Positions 1-8,511 of a stretch of DNA of 64,000 nt are shown here, one piece after another (position 1 is the stretch's first letter; each line of letters begins with the position of its first letter). Under the pieces are notes generated by a model that was not told where the DNA came from, did no database searches, and saw only the letters and a program-made list of their open reading frames with translations. This DNA comes from JAEINY01 sp942490535 (GTDB lineage Bacteria > Bacteroidota > Bacteroidia > Bacteroidales > Marinilabiliaceae), in assembly GCA_942490535.1 (NCBI GenBank), contig CALNXQ010000003.1, forward strand, positions 868,001-932,000, written 5' to 3'. The position numbers were made by a program, and so were the translations under genes.

Positions 1-755
1 AAGACAATCTTACTCCACGCCATCCTGTGATAGGGCATTTTACTACATATTCCTTGTCTTAAATGAGTCGCCAAATCTTCTCCATTACAAAAGCATTTTC
101 CTGCAAAAGAGTCAGTGTTCATGACTTTCATCTTTTGACAAAAGGAATGATAAAACGCTTCCGTTTCCTCACGATACGAATGAGGCGAATCAGAGTAAAC
201 GGAAAAGATTGTTTTTTTCCGGATAGGGTCCTCAAAGGCAATGAAACAAAACAGACTATCTGTAATCTCAAGTGCATATTGCCGAATCAATATTGAAATG
301 GCATTAACATCTTCATGTTTGGTTAATTCATTGGCAACTTCAGCTATTCGCTTTTTAATTCTAGATTCGTGTATATAAGACTTTTGAACTTTTTTATATC
401 CTTGATTAACGAAAGCATAGTAGGCGACCTGTTGTTGATCCCCTTCACCAATCAAATGGGCATATACCTTAACAGAATATATTGTTCCCATCGCATTCTT
501 ATGTGTGGATGAAAAATGAGAATGGGCTTGTCCTGGCCTGGACTGAATTCGCTTCCAAAGAATTTCACACTTCGGAACTATCAATTCCGAAATATTTCGT
601 TGAAACAAGTCTTGTCCTTCACAAATTCCCAGTGCCAATCGCCCCATTTCATTGGCATAAACAATAGTACCATCGGATTTCAACACAAAAATTTCCAGGG
701 GTGTTTTCTCAGCAAGAATTGAGGGATTGGATATCTCAGATAACAAATTCTGCAT
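1..755 (-). CDS. PAS/GAF sensor protein, N-terminal part (runs off left edge)
   Basis: Reading the minus strand from the ATG at 753-755 gives 251 codons with no stop before the window edge, so this is a real but partial gene. An in-frame TAG lies nine codons upstream of this ATG, which fixes the start. Residues about 15-120 look like a PAS domain (TPLEIFVLKSDGTIVYANE, then a YSVKVYAHLIG strand). From about residue 130 a helix and strand of GAF type follow (KKRIAEVANELTKHEDVNA, DSLFCFIAFEDP). The likely product is a cytoplasmic sensor, probably a histidine kinase whose catalytic half lies outside the window; that part is inference. No signal peptide or membrane segment is seen. The gene begins 38 bp after the stop of the PKD protein and is on the same strand. 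Confidence 0.8.
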   Translation of the reverse strand, partial: MQNLLSEISNPSILAEKTPLEIFVLKSDGTIVYANEMGRLALGICEGQDLFQRNISELIVPKCEILWKRIQSRPGQAHSHFSSTHKNAMGTIYSVKVYAHLIGEGDQQQVAYYAFVNQGYKKVQKSYIHESRIKKRIAEVANELTKHEDVNAISILIRQYALEITDSLFCFIAFEDPIRKKTIFSVYSDSPHSYREETEAFYHSFCQKMKVMNTDSFAGKCFCNGEDLATHLRQGICSKMPYHRMAWSKIV

Positions 756-793
756 AATATACTGACCTAAAATTAAGTACTATATTGAATGTT

Positions 794-3700
794 CTATTTG
801 AGTATTTTAAAGTAACCATGGCGTTCAATGATGTCATCGAGGTAAGTCTTTGCTTTTACCAAATAGCTATACGTTTCAATGGGCTGAAATTCGCCTTTAA
901 AGGTGCCATCCCACCCTTCAGATAATTCAGACGAGGTATAGATCTTCTCGCCAAATCGATTATAAACACTAAACTCAATAAGGGCTTTAATCCCCCAACC
1001 TTTCACATAAATAATATCGTTAATTCCATCCCCATTAGGAGTAAACGCAGAAGGTAATGCAACAGAAAATTTATGCAATACCTCCACATTCATATCATTT
1101 ATTACCTCAAAGCAGTCACTGGTATCTGTAACAGCAAGATTATAGTGGGTTGTTTCCAAAGGTCCCACGAGTAATTCCGCGCAATCCACACAAGAGAGGC
1201 CACGATCAGGTGTCCAGGTATAGGACTTGATGCCATTATCATCTAGATTTAACCCAAACGATTCACCTATAATAAGAGTTGTATCTCTTAGAACAACCAA
1301 TGGAACTTGCTGCACGGCCACCCAAACCGAATCATTTTTTTTACAGCCATTGGTATCTGTTACTTCAACGGAATAATGAAGGGAGGAGTCAGGTTCGGCG
1401 ATCGGATTTGATATCTCTGAATGATCCAACCCCTTATCCGGGCTCCAGGAGTAGCTTTCACCTCCATCTGCAAATAATAATAAGTTATCCCCCCTGCAAA
1501 TCAATGTATCATTGATAATTGAAACCTGAGGCAAGGGATGAACATCAATGTCATACTTGGAAAGCGTATCACTACACCCAAACGTATCATCGTATACAAT
1601 AAGAGTAGTTGAAAAAACGCCTGAATCATCATATTGGTGAGCAGGTTGAGTGATAGAGGAAGAACTGCCTTCACCAAAATGCCATAAAACGGAAGATGCA
1701 TTTATCGATTGGTTTTGGAAGACCACGCCCATAGGAACACAACCTTCGAAGACATCATTCTCAATCTTGTAATCAGCAACAAGTTTAAAGATTTCAATCG
1801 TATCCCGAATTACCTTATTACAAGTATTATTTGCATCTGACCGCAGGTATAGCGATGGATAAACCTGTTCTATGGCAGAATATTGATAATAAACAGTATC
1901 TCCCATTAATGTATACCCATCGCCAAAATCCCAAACTAAATCATGGACATTTCGTTTATTTAATGCAATCATCTGAATGTCTTTATTTCGACAGGCAGTA
2001 TCAGGTATGACCATTGAAGCATAAGGTCCACCAACATGAATGTAACTATTCTTTGTCAGAGTATCAGAACAGCCATAACTAGATGAACTGACTAGAGTCA
2101 CATTATAACTATCAGGCTTGGAGTAGATAAAAGAGGGATGCTGAAGACTGGAATGATTGCTTTCATCACCAAATTTCCAATGCCATGATCCTGGATAATC
2201 AGTTTCTGACAGATCCGTAAACTGAACTAAAAATGGGTAACAATTCGATTGGGTGGCAGAAGCCATAAAGTCAGGTATTGGAGGCTTCTGAATATGAATG
2301 TATTCAGTTTTCGTTCCTGAACCCTCACAACCATGAACATCCATTACAGAGAGTGACACTGAAAAATAACCTGTATCTGTATAACTATGAGAGGGAGTGG
2401 CTAGTTTGGAACCGCTGGCATCACCAAAATCCCATTTATAAGAAATAATTTCACTTTTCGACAGATCCGAAAAGGTCAACTCTTGATCCAAACATGAAGT
2501 AGGGTCTGATACAATAAATGAAGCATCTGGCAGAATGGCTTTAATATGCTCCTTTTTTACACCTTGATTAATACAACCCAAAGCATCTTTGACCTCCAGT
2601 GACACATTATAGGAACCAAACTCCATATATTCATGCAAGGGATTCTGATCATTGGAACCAAAATCATCACCAAACTTCCACATCCAGTCAATGAGAGTGG
2701 TATCTGAAGTTGATAAATCATTAAAAGCAAAAGTTATCGGCATACAACCATCCTGGTGATTACTTTCAAAATCCGGTGATGGATGAAATAAGCGAATAGT
2801 TTGAATAGCTGTATCCCGGCATTCATTTACATCCTGCGTTATTAGAGCAACCTGCTGATAGCCTTTATGTTTAAACAAATGAGAAATGGGTAAGTCATCA
2901 AAGTACTCTTTTTCTTCTTGAAGAATAGTCCATAAATACTTATAATTTTTTCCTTTATACATAAATGGCACAGCATCTATAGATGCCTCTGCATCAAAGT
3001 GAATAGTATCATAAAGACAGGCGTAAGATTGACTACTCCGTATTTTTGATTTCAGATTTCTGACGTACGCTAGATTCGTTAGCTCATAATTACAACCAGT
3101 TGTACTATTTTGTGCAGAAAGCGTTACTCTATAATTCCCGCCTTCTAAATAGCTATGATCGACTTCCGCTACCGCCTCAACAAAAGCTGAGCCATCACCA
3201 AAATCCCAGGTATACGAATCGGCATCTATAATATTTCCTATGAAGTGATAATCATGTGGAGTGGAGCAGTTGTTTTCTATTGTAAATAAACTAACAGGTC
3301 CTTTTATATAGACCGCCTTTTTCTTTGTCAATACATTTTGACATCCATAATTAAAAACGGTAAGTTTCACATCCATATATCCGGTGTCAGTATAGGTATG
3401 AAAACATTCATCGACTGGAAACGGAAACGTATTGCCATCTCCAAATTCCCACCTTAGGTTAGTCACAGCCTCAAGATCTGGGGATGTGTTTTTGAAATAA
3501 ATGTTTTCCGAAGCACAAAACTCAGTACCATCCTTCACAATAAAATCCGGCGTAATAACATTTCCTACGCTCACTTGATTCACATTGGAATGGATGCACC
3601 CTTTTGAAGTCTCAACCACCAATTCAACAGGAATATTACCTGGGTTTGTAAACTCATAGGTGAAAGCCGCCCCCTTTTCAATGATTCGACCATCAACCAT

Positions 3701-5146
3701 CCAGGACCAGCTAGTAACCTCATCCATATTCGTATCATAAATGGTATTATCACTAAAGTGGATCGTTTTAGGTAAACAACCCGTCAAAACATCATCTGCG
3801 CTAATACGCACATTGGGAATTTTCACTTCAACACTTTTTTCAATTACTTTTCGCTGCCGGCAACCATGCTTACTGATAGCGATCAGCGTGTCACTGTAGG
3901 ATTCATAAAACAAATCCTGAATTACCTTTGTCTGTTCAAATTGAATACCTGGATTTTCGGCAACAGTAACGACCCCATTCCCAAACCGCCACTCCCAACG
4001 GACCGCATTCTGCGATAGGTTTTGGTATTGTACAATTTGCGGAACCTGACATAGAAAAGTATCAGTAGCCTGAAAATCGGCTATCACATGTTCAACATGA
4101 ACCGGAACAATAGAGTCATGTTGACAAATCCCATTACTGGCTCTTAAGCGAATGAAGTAATCACCGGAATTAGCATATTGCTTACTGGCATCTATTTCGC
4201 CAGACACTGATCCATCCCCAAAATCCCACTGAAATAATGAAGCATCCTCACTTGCATTAGTAAGTGCTAATTTTTGACCTGGACAAATGGTATCATTTGA
4301 GAGGCTAAAAACGGCTCTTGTATTTTCAATTACAATTAAATCCTCAACCACAACCGAATCCTCACAACCTACTGTATTCATTACTTTTAACTTCACAGTC
4401 TCGCGACCGACCTGATGAAAGATATGCGTGGGTGAAGGCTCATGCGAGGTCGTACCATCCCCAAAATCCCAGACATAGCGAAGAGGAAGAACGGCTTCCG
4501 AAAGGTCATTAAAATGGGTAATTAAAGTCCCATTGCAGGAATAAACCTGATCCGCGCCAAGTTTAGCTACTGGCTGATACGCTCTAACTAACTCCTCCTC
4601 TGTATGAGAACTGGTGCATCCATTGACATCCGTTACCACCAATGACACATCGTAGATTCCTCTCTGCTCATAGATGTATTGAAGCGATTTTTCATGACTG
4701 ATGGATCCGTCTCCGAAACTCCAGGTATATTCAACAGGTGCACCTTCACTAATAGTGGTATGATTTGAGAACTCAAATGCAGCCGGAATACACCCAATCC
4801 CATCATTATTAATAGTGAAGGAAACAACTGGTGGAGCATAGGTAGAGATGTAACCGCGAACAGAAAGTGTATCTGCTAGGTCACCTGCCGATACAATTAA
4901 AACTACAGTAAAATCGCCAGGCTCCGAATATATGGTCTGTGGCTGCCGTGCAGTAGAAGTCCTACCATTCCCAAAATCCCATAGAAAAGCAGCATCTGCA
5001 GGATAAATCGATTCATTGGTGAAAGACACCAGCAAAGGCGGACAACCAGCTGTTTTATCAGATGAGAAACGCGCTTCAATTTGGCCACTTGCAAAGGTTG
5101 GCAACATGAGCAATAGAACGAGAGATACCTGTATGATTTTTGACAT
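794..5146 (-). CDS. Giant PKD-repeat adhesin with type B T9SS C-terminal domain (SprB-like)
   Basis: A secreted surface protein of about 1450 residues. I start it at 5146 (MSKIIQVSLVLLLMLPTFAS), because a clear signal peptide begins there and GAGG lies just upstream; a longer in-frame start at 5215 would bury the signal. The body has about 14 PKD-type domains of roughly 85-95 residues. Twelve carry the W-x-FG[DNE] signature (WDFGDG, WSFGDG, WRFGNG, WKFGDD, WHFGEG), with paired cysteines in most. Two CHU-type Ig-like domains (YSWSPDKGL, YTWTPDRGL) precede the gliding-motility-associated C-terminal domain (LPSAFTPNGDGINDIIYVKG to YFKILK). Family knowledge: such type B domains are exported by the type IX system with the help of a PorP/SprF-like protein, and one is encoded divergently next door. 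Likely an adhesin or matrix protein; the ligand is unknown. Confidence 0.9.
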   Translation of the reverse strand: MSKIIQVSLVLLLMLPTFASGQIEARFSSDKTAGCPPLLVSFTNESIYPADAAFLWDFGNGRTSTARQPQTIYSEPGDFTVVLIVSAGDLADTLSVRGYISTYAPPVVSFTINNDGIGCIPAAFEFSNHTTISEGAPVEYTWSFGDGSISHEKSLQYIYEQRGIYDVSLVVTDVNGCTSSHTEEELVRAYQPVAKLGADQVYSCNGTLITHFNDLSEAVLPLRYVWDFGDGTTSHEPSPTHIFHQVGRETVKLKVMNTVGCEDSVVVEDLIVIENTRAVFSLSNDTICPGQKLALTNASEDASLFQWDFGDGSVSGEIDASKQYANSGDYFIRLRASNGICQHDSIVPVHVEHVIADFQATDTFLCQVPQIVQYQNLSQNAVRWEWRFGNGVVTVAENPGIQFEQTKVIQDLFYESYSDTLIAISKHGCRQRKVIEKSVEVKIPNVRISADDVLTGCLPKTIHFSDNTIYDTNMDEVTSWSWMVDGRIIEKGAAFTYEFTNPGNIPVELVVETSKGCIHSNVNQVSVGNVITPDFIVKDGTEFCASENIYFKNTSPDLEAVTNLRWEFGDGNTFPFPVDECFHTYTDTGYMDVKLTVFNYGCQNVLTKKKAVYIKGPVSLFTIENNCSTPHDYHFIGNIIDADSYTWDFGDGSAFVEAVAEVDHSYLEGGNYRVTLSAQNSTTGCNYELTNLAYVRNLKSKIRSSQSYACLYDTIHFDAEASIDAVPFMYKGKNYKYLWTILQEEKEYFDDLPISHLFKHKGYQQVALITQDVNECRDTAIQTIRLFHPSPDFESNHQDGCMPITFAFNDLSTSDTTLIDWMWKFGDDFGSNDQNPLHEYMEFGSYNVSLEVKDALGCINQGVKKEHIKAILPDASFIVSDPTSCLDQELTFSDLSKSEIISYKWDFGDASGSKLATPSHSYTDTGYFSVSLSVMDVHGCEGSGTKTEYIHIQKPPIPDFMASATQSNCYPFLVQFTDLSETDYPGSWHWKFGDESNHSSLQHPSFIYSKPDSYNVTLVSSSSYGCSDTLTKNSYIHVGGPYASMVIPDTACRNKDIQMIALNKRNVHDLVWDFGDGYTLMGDTVYYQYSAIEQVYPSLYLRSDANNTCNKVIRDTIEIFKLVADYKIENDVFEGCVPMGVVFQNQSINASSVLWHFGEGSSSSITQPAHQYDDSGVFSTTLIVYDDTFGCSDTLSKYDIDVHPLPQVSIINDTLICRGDNLLLFADGGESYSWSPDKGLDHSEISNPIAEPDSSLHYSVEVTDTNGCKKNDSVWVAVQQVPLVVLRDTTLIIGESFGLNLDDNGIKSYTWTPDRGLSCVDCAELLVGPLETTHYNLAVTDTSDCFEVINDMNVEVLHKFSVALPSAFTPNGDGINDIIYVKGWGIKALIEFSVYNRFGEKIYTSSELSEGWDGTFKGEFQPIETYSYLVKAKTYLDDIIERHGYFKILK

Positions 5147-5163
5147 AACAACCTCTTTATTAT

Positions 5164-5194
5164 CAAATTTATTGAATAAGATTGCCTTTTTCAA
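5164..5194 (-). promoter_or_regulatory. Candidate Bacteroidota-type promoter of the PKD gene
   Basis: On the minus strand TTG (5194-5192) is followed after 20 nt by TAAATTTG (5171-5164), an exact match to the Bacteroidota -7 consensus TAnnTTTG with normal spacing. Transcription would begin near 5157, leaving a short leader of about 11 nt with a GAGG before the ATG at 5146. The short leader is a weakness. The same 113-bp gap must also hold the promoter of the divergent PorP-like gene. Confidence 0.4.
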
Positions 5195-5259
5195 GAGAAA
5201 GATGTAATTTATCATTTGATCATGATAAAATATCTCACCTTTGATACAAACAGTATAGT

Positions 5260-6300
5260 ATGCATAATTATAGGTGTTTAAAAAAAAATATCAAGTGGAT
5301 ATTTGTGTTGTTTGCAAACCTTATGACTCCTTTCCTTATAGGACAAAATATTCATTTTTCGCAAAACTATTCCGCTCACCTAACATTGAATCCGGCCAAT
5401 ACCGGACGATTCAATGGTGACATGAGGGCTGCCCTAATGTATCGATCTCAAGGCTATCAATTTGCTGAAGTATATAATACTTTCTTCCTAAGCTTCGAAA
5501 AACCCATTTATTTGGCCAATGAACGAATTAATACTGGATTATATTTAAGTCACGATAACTCTTCCGGAAATACGCTTCCATCCAACCTCATCTATTTCAA
5601 TATCAGCCACGAGGTACCGCTGGCGATTAATAAATCTTTGAGCTTGGGTCTCCAAATGGGATACGTATATAAAAGCATCTCCTGGTCTGATAATTCATTC
5701 CCCGATCAATACGACCGTAATTCAGGGGGGTTTGATCCATCACTACCCACCAATGAGTATTTTGAAACATCAACCTCAACACACCTGGATGTTGGTTTTG
5801 GCTTACTCTACTCACAATCTATTAAGAATGGCTTATGGAGTTTAGGACTATCTATGCAAAGATTAAATCGTCCATCAGAAAGCTTTTATGGAATGGAGTC
5901 CAACCTGCCGTTAAGATACGTGGTGCATGGAAAAGCAGATGTAACTTTAAGCACCAAAATATTTATCATCCCGTCGTTTATTTTAATTAAGCAAGGGGAA
6001 CCAACCCAATCTATTTTGGGCGCCAATATTGGTCACATCTTAAATACGAATACATCAAGCTCACTAAAAAATGTAATCGCAGGCCTGCACTATAGAAATG
6101 GCTTAAGTAATGAGGCCCATGCATTAATTTTTTCAGGTGGAATTTCATATGACAATATAAAATTCATTACAAGCTACGATTATAACATTAGTCAATTTAG
6201 AACCTCAAACGTCAGAAATACATCTTTCGAATTTAGCCTGATTTACACCTTACCCTCAACTAATCTCACCAAAAAAGTTGTTTCATGCGAACGATATTAG
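5260..6300 (+). CDS. PorP/SprF family type IX secretion outer-membrane protein
   Basis: A 346-residue outer-membrane beta-barrel protein. After a signal peptide ending near FLIGQ it has the family opening HFSQNYSAHLTLNPANTGRF, then alternating beta strands with aromatic ends (MRAALMYRSQGYQF, LGLQMGYVYKSISW) and a terminal strand FEFSLIYTLP. This opening (film of 'P' and 'NPA.tG') is the hallmark of PorP/SprF proteins, which are usually about 300 residues. In Flavobacterium, SprF is needed for export of the adhesin SprB, and type B C-terminal domains are thought to be recognised by such proteins. The gene is divergent from the PKD protein carrying just such a domain and overlaps the next gene by 16 bp, so the three probably form one secretion unit. 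Confidence 0.9.
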   Translation: MHNYRCLKKNIKWIFVLFANLMTPFLIGQNIHFSQNYSAHLTLNPANTGRFNGDMRAALMYRSQGYQFAEVYNTFFLSFEKPIYLANERINTGLYLSHDNSSGNTLPSNLIYFNISHEVPLAINKSLSLGLQMGYVYKSISWSDNSFPDQYDRNSGGFDPSLPTNEYFETSTSTHLDVGFGLLYSQSIKNGLWSLGLSMQRLNRPSESFYGMESNLPLRYVVHGKADVTLSTKIFIIPSFILIKQGEPTQSILGANIGHILNTNTSSSLKNVIAGLHYRNGLSNEAHALIFSGGISYDNIKFITSYDYNISQFRTSNVRNTSFEFSLIYTLPSTNLTKKVVSCERY

Positions 6301-8375
6301 CGATGACAAAAAATACATGTACTTTTTTAGCAACAGTTTACATTTTGGTTGCGAGCCCAGCGTTGGGAGCTGATCTGAAGAAAGAAAAACTGAGCAGCTG
6401 GCAACTGGAAAATGTAGTAAGCAACGCCATTCGAAACAGCGACTATTATGCCGCCAGAGACGGCCTGATCGAATTGGTAGAACGAAAACCGGACAAGGTG
6501 AAATATCAAATTCAACTGGCCTTTGTCTATGAAAAAACAAGAGATTACGAGCAAGCTCTTAAGCTTTTCCATGACCTTCATGAGTCCTTCCCAAATAAAT
6601 ACGAATCAGTCACATTTCATCTGGCAAAATTACATAAAGTATTTGGAGACTATGAGGCAGCCATGGAACTATTTACGAGTTTAAAAAAAAGATTTAAACG
6701 AATAAAAATCAATGGAATATCAAAAGACATTATCATCCGGGAATTGGAAGGATGTCATTTAGCTATTTCCTACCGCGATACGTCGGTTAGAACCAAAATT
6801 ATACATTTAAACAATTCCATCAATAAGCCGCACATTGAATTTTCTCCCTTGATAATTAATGATTCAATATTTGCATACGGCACTTCACTTTTGAATGAAA
6901 TTAACTTGCGCGAAATAAATGGAGAATATCAGGCCTCGCGACGGTTTCAATTAGCCACTAAAGAGGCCGATCAGTGGAAGGGTGGTCAGGAAGTATCCAC
7001 ACCCTATTTTAATTACCCAAATTATGATACCGGACGAGGTGTCTTTTCGTTAGATGGGAATCGCTTTTACTTTACTAAGTGTAGCACCAATTTAAAAAAT
7101 AAAATCATTTGTCATTTATGGTATTCCAAAAAATTAAATGGTCAATGGCAACCCCCTGTGAAATTAGATCGTTCCATTAACCACCCGCGCTTTTCAGCCT
7201 CTTATCCAACCATAGGAACCTGTTATAATAAGGATTTAGAGGTTCTTTATTTTGTATCTGACAGACCTGGTGGAATCGGTGGTAAAGATATTTGGTATTC
7301 ATTGTATAATCGCAAAACAAACACCCATTCCTCACCCGAAAATGCAGGAATTTACCTCAATTCAAGAATGGATGAAATAGCTCCTTTTTTTGATCTGGAA
7401 GCGCATCAATTATACTTTAGTTCAAATGGATGGCCATCCATTGGGGGATATGATGTATTCAAATCCTCAGGAGACCTGGTGAATTGGCAACTTCCTGAAA
7501 ATATTGGTCTACCGGTTAACTCTTCTTTTGATGATGTTGATTATGTTAAAAATGAATCCGGGCAATATGGTTTTATCGCATCAAACCGTCCAGGTAGCTT
7601 TTATTTGGATCATCAGGCGTGTTGCGATGATATCTATTTATTTGAAGAAACGGCTACTGACCGCATTTTGGTCACGGGTCGATTATTAAAAGAAGATTTT
7701 TTTGATGACGCGGATTATTATAAGAATAAAACAGCCTCATCAATAGATTCTTGTGATGTAATAAAAGAAAAAAAAATTGCCATTAAGCAATTAAAAAAAG
7801 ATAGTACCTCCATATATATTAAGGAGATGAAAACTAATAAACAAGGTGAATTTTCATTTTGGGTGGAGCCTAATCTTAGTTATGAACTGGTTGTACTCGA
7901 TTCATCTCTAGTTGATCGCAAGATTAACTTCAACTCACAACTAGGATTGATTCATAATAAAATTGATCTCAGCAACATTTCATTGAAGTCCATTCCTGAC
8001 AAAGCCATACTAGTTGAAAACATTTACTACGAAATAGACAAGGCTGATCTTTCCAAGGAGGCAAAAGCGGCGATTGATACTACTTTATTAGTCCTCGCTC
8101 AAAAATATCCCCACCTAATTATTGAAGTCAGGTCGCACACCGACAATAGGGGTCATGAAAACTACAACAAACGCTTATCAGAAAAAAGGGCCAAAAATGT
8201 AGTCGCCTACCTGCAGCAGCAAGGAATTTCAGCTGCCAGATTAAAGTATCGAGGCTTTGGAGAGGAATTGCCCATCGCCCCTAATGAGTTGGATGATGGG
8301 ACAGATAATCCTTCAGGGCGACAACAAAACAGAAGAACAGAGTTCAAAATCATCGGAACCATAAATCCGGATTAG
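6285..8375 (+). CDS. PorE-like OmpA-family protein with TPR and PD40 repeats
   Basis: A 696-residue envelope protein with the order: signal peptide (residues 1-29, ending SPALGA), TPR-like helices (about 40-130, DYEQALKLFHDL, DYEAAMELFTSL), a beta-propeller of WD40-like/PD40 blades (about 175-450, YFVSDRPGGIGGKDIWY, LYFSSNGWPSIGGYDVF), a linker resembling a carboxypeptidase-regulatory fold, and an OmpA peptidoglycan-binding domain (about 575-690, VENIYYEIDKADL, IEVRSHTDNRG, NRRTEFKI). This arrangement is that of PorE and relatives, which link type IX components to peptidoglycan. Unlike classical PorE, the Cys of a lipobox is not evident. It overlaps the PorP-like gene by 16 bp, indicating translational coupling. 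An annotator might simply call it OmpA family. Confidence 0.88.
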   Translation: MRTILAMTKNTCTFLATVYILVASPALGADLKKEKLSSWQLENVVSNAIRNSDYYAARDGLIELVERKPDKVKYQIQLAFVYEKTRDYEQALKLFHDLHESFPNKYESVTFHLAKLHKVFGDYEAAMELFTSLKKRFKRIKINGISKDIIIRELEGCHLAISYRDTSVRTKIIHLNNSINKPHIEFSPLIINDSIFAYGTSLLNEINLREINGEYQASRRFQLATKEADQWKGGQEVSTPYFNYPNYDTGRGVFSLDGNRFYFTKCSTNLKNKIICHLWYSKKLNGQWQPPVKLDRSINHPRFSASYPTIGTCYNKDLEVLYFVSDRPGGIGGKDIWYSLYNRKTNTHSSPENAGIYLNSRMDEIAPFFDLEAHQLYFSSNGWPSIGGYDVFKSSGDLVNWQLPENIGLPVNSSFDDVDYVKNESGQYGFIASNRPGSFYLDHQACCDDIYLFEETATDRILVTGRLLKEDFFDDADYYKNKTASSIDSCDVIKEKKIAIKQLKKDSTSIYIKEMKTNKQGEFSFWVEPNLSYELVVLDSSLVDRKINFNSQLGLIHNKIDLSNISLKSIPDKAILVENIYYEIDKADLSKEAKAAIDTTLLVLAQKYPHLIIEVRSHTDNRGHENYNKRLSEKRAKNVVAYLQQQGISAARLKYRGFGEELPIAPNELDDGTDNPSGRQQNRRTEFKIIGTINPD

Positions 8376-8511
8376 GTTCGACATTAGCCATCATCAATAC
8401 CATAGCCGTCTCTTTTAACAGATACATTTAATGAAAAGCAATTAATCGGACTCATGAAATACCCTATTTCTACCTGAAAAGAGGTATTGGTATAATTAAT
8501 AATGTGAACCT

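Noticed and set aside
63..722. Plus-strand open frames near the left edge
   Set aside because: They lie antisense to a 251-codon minus-strand frame with clear PAS/GAF features.
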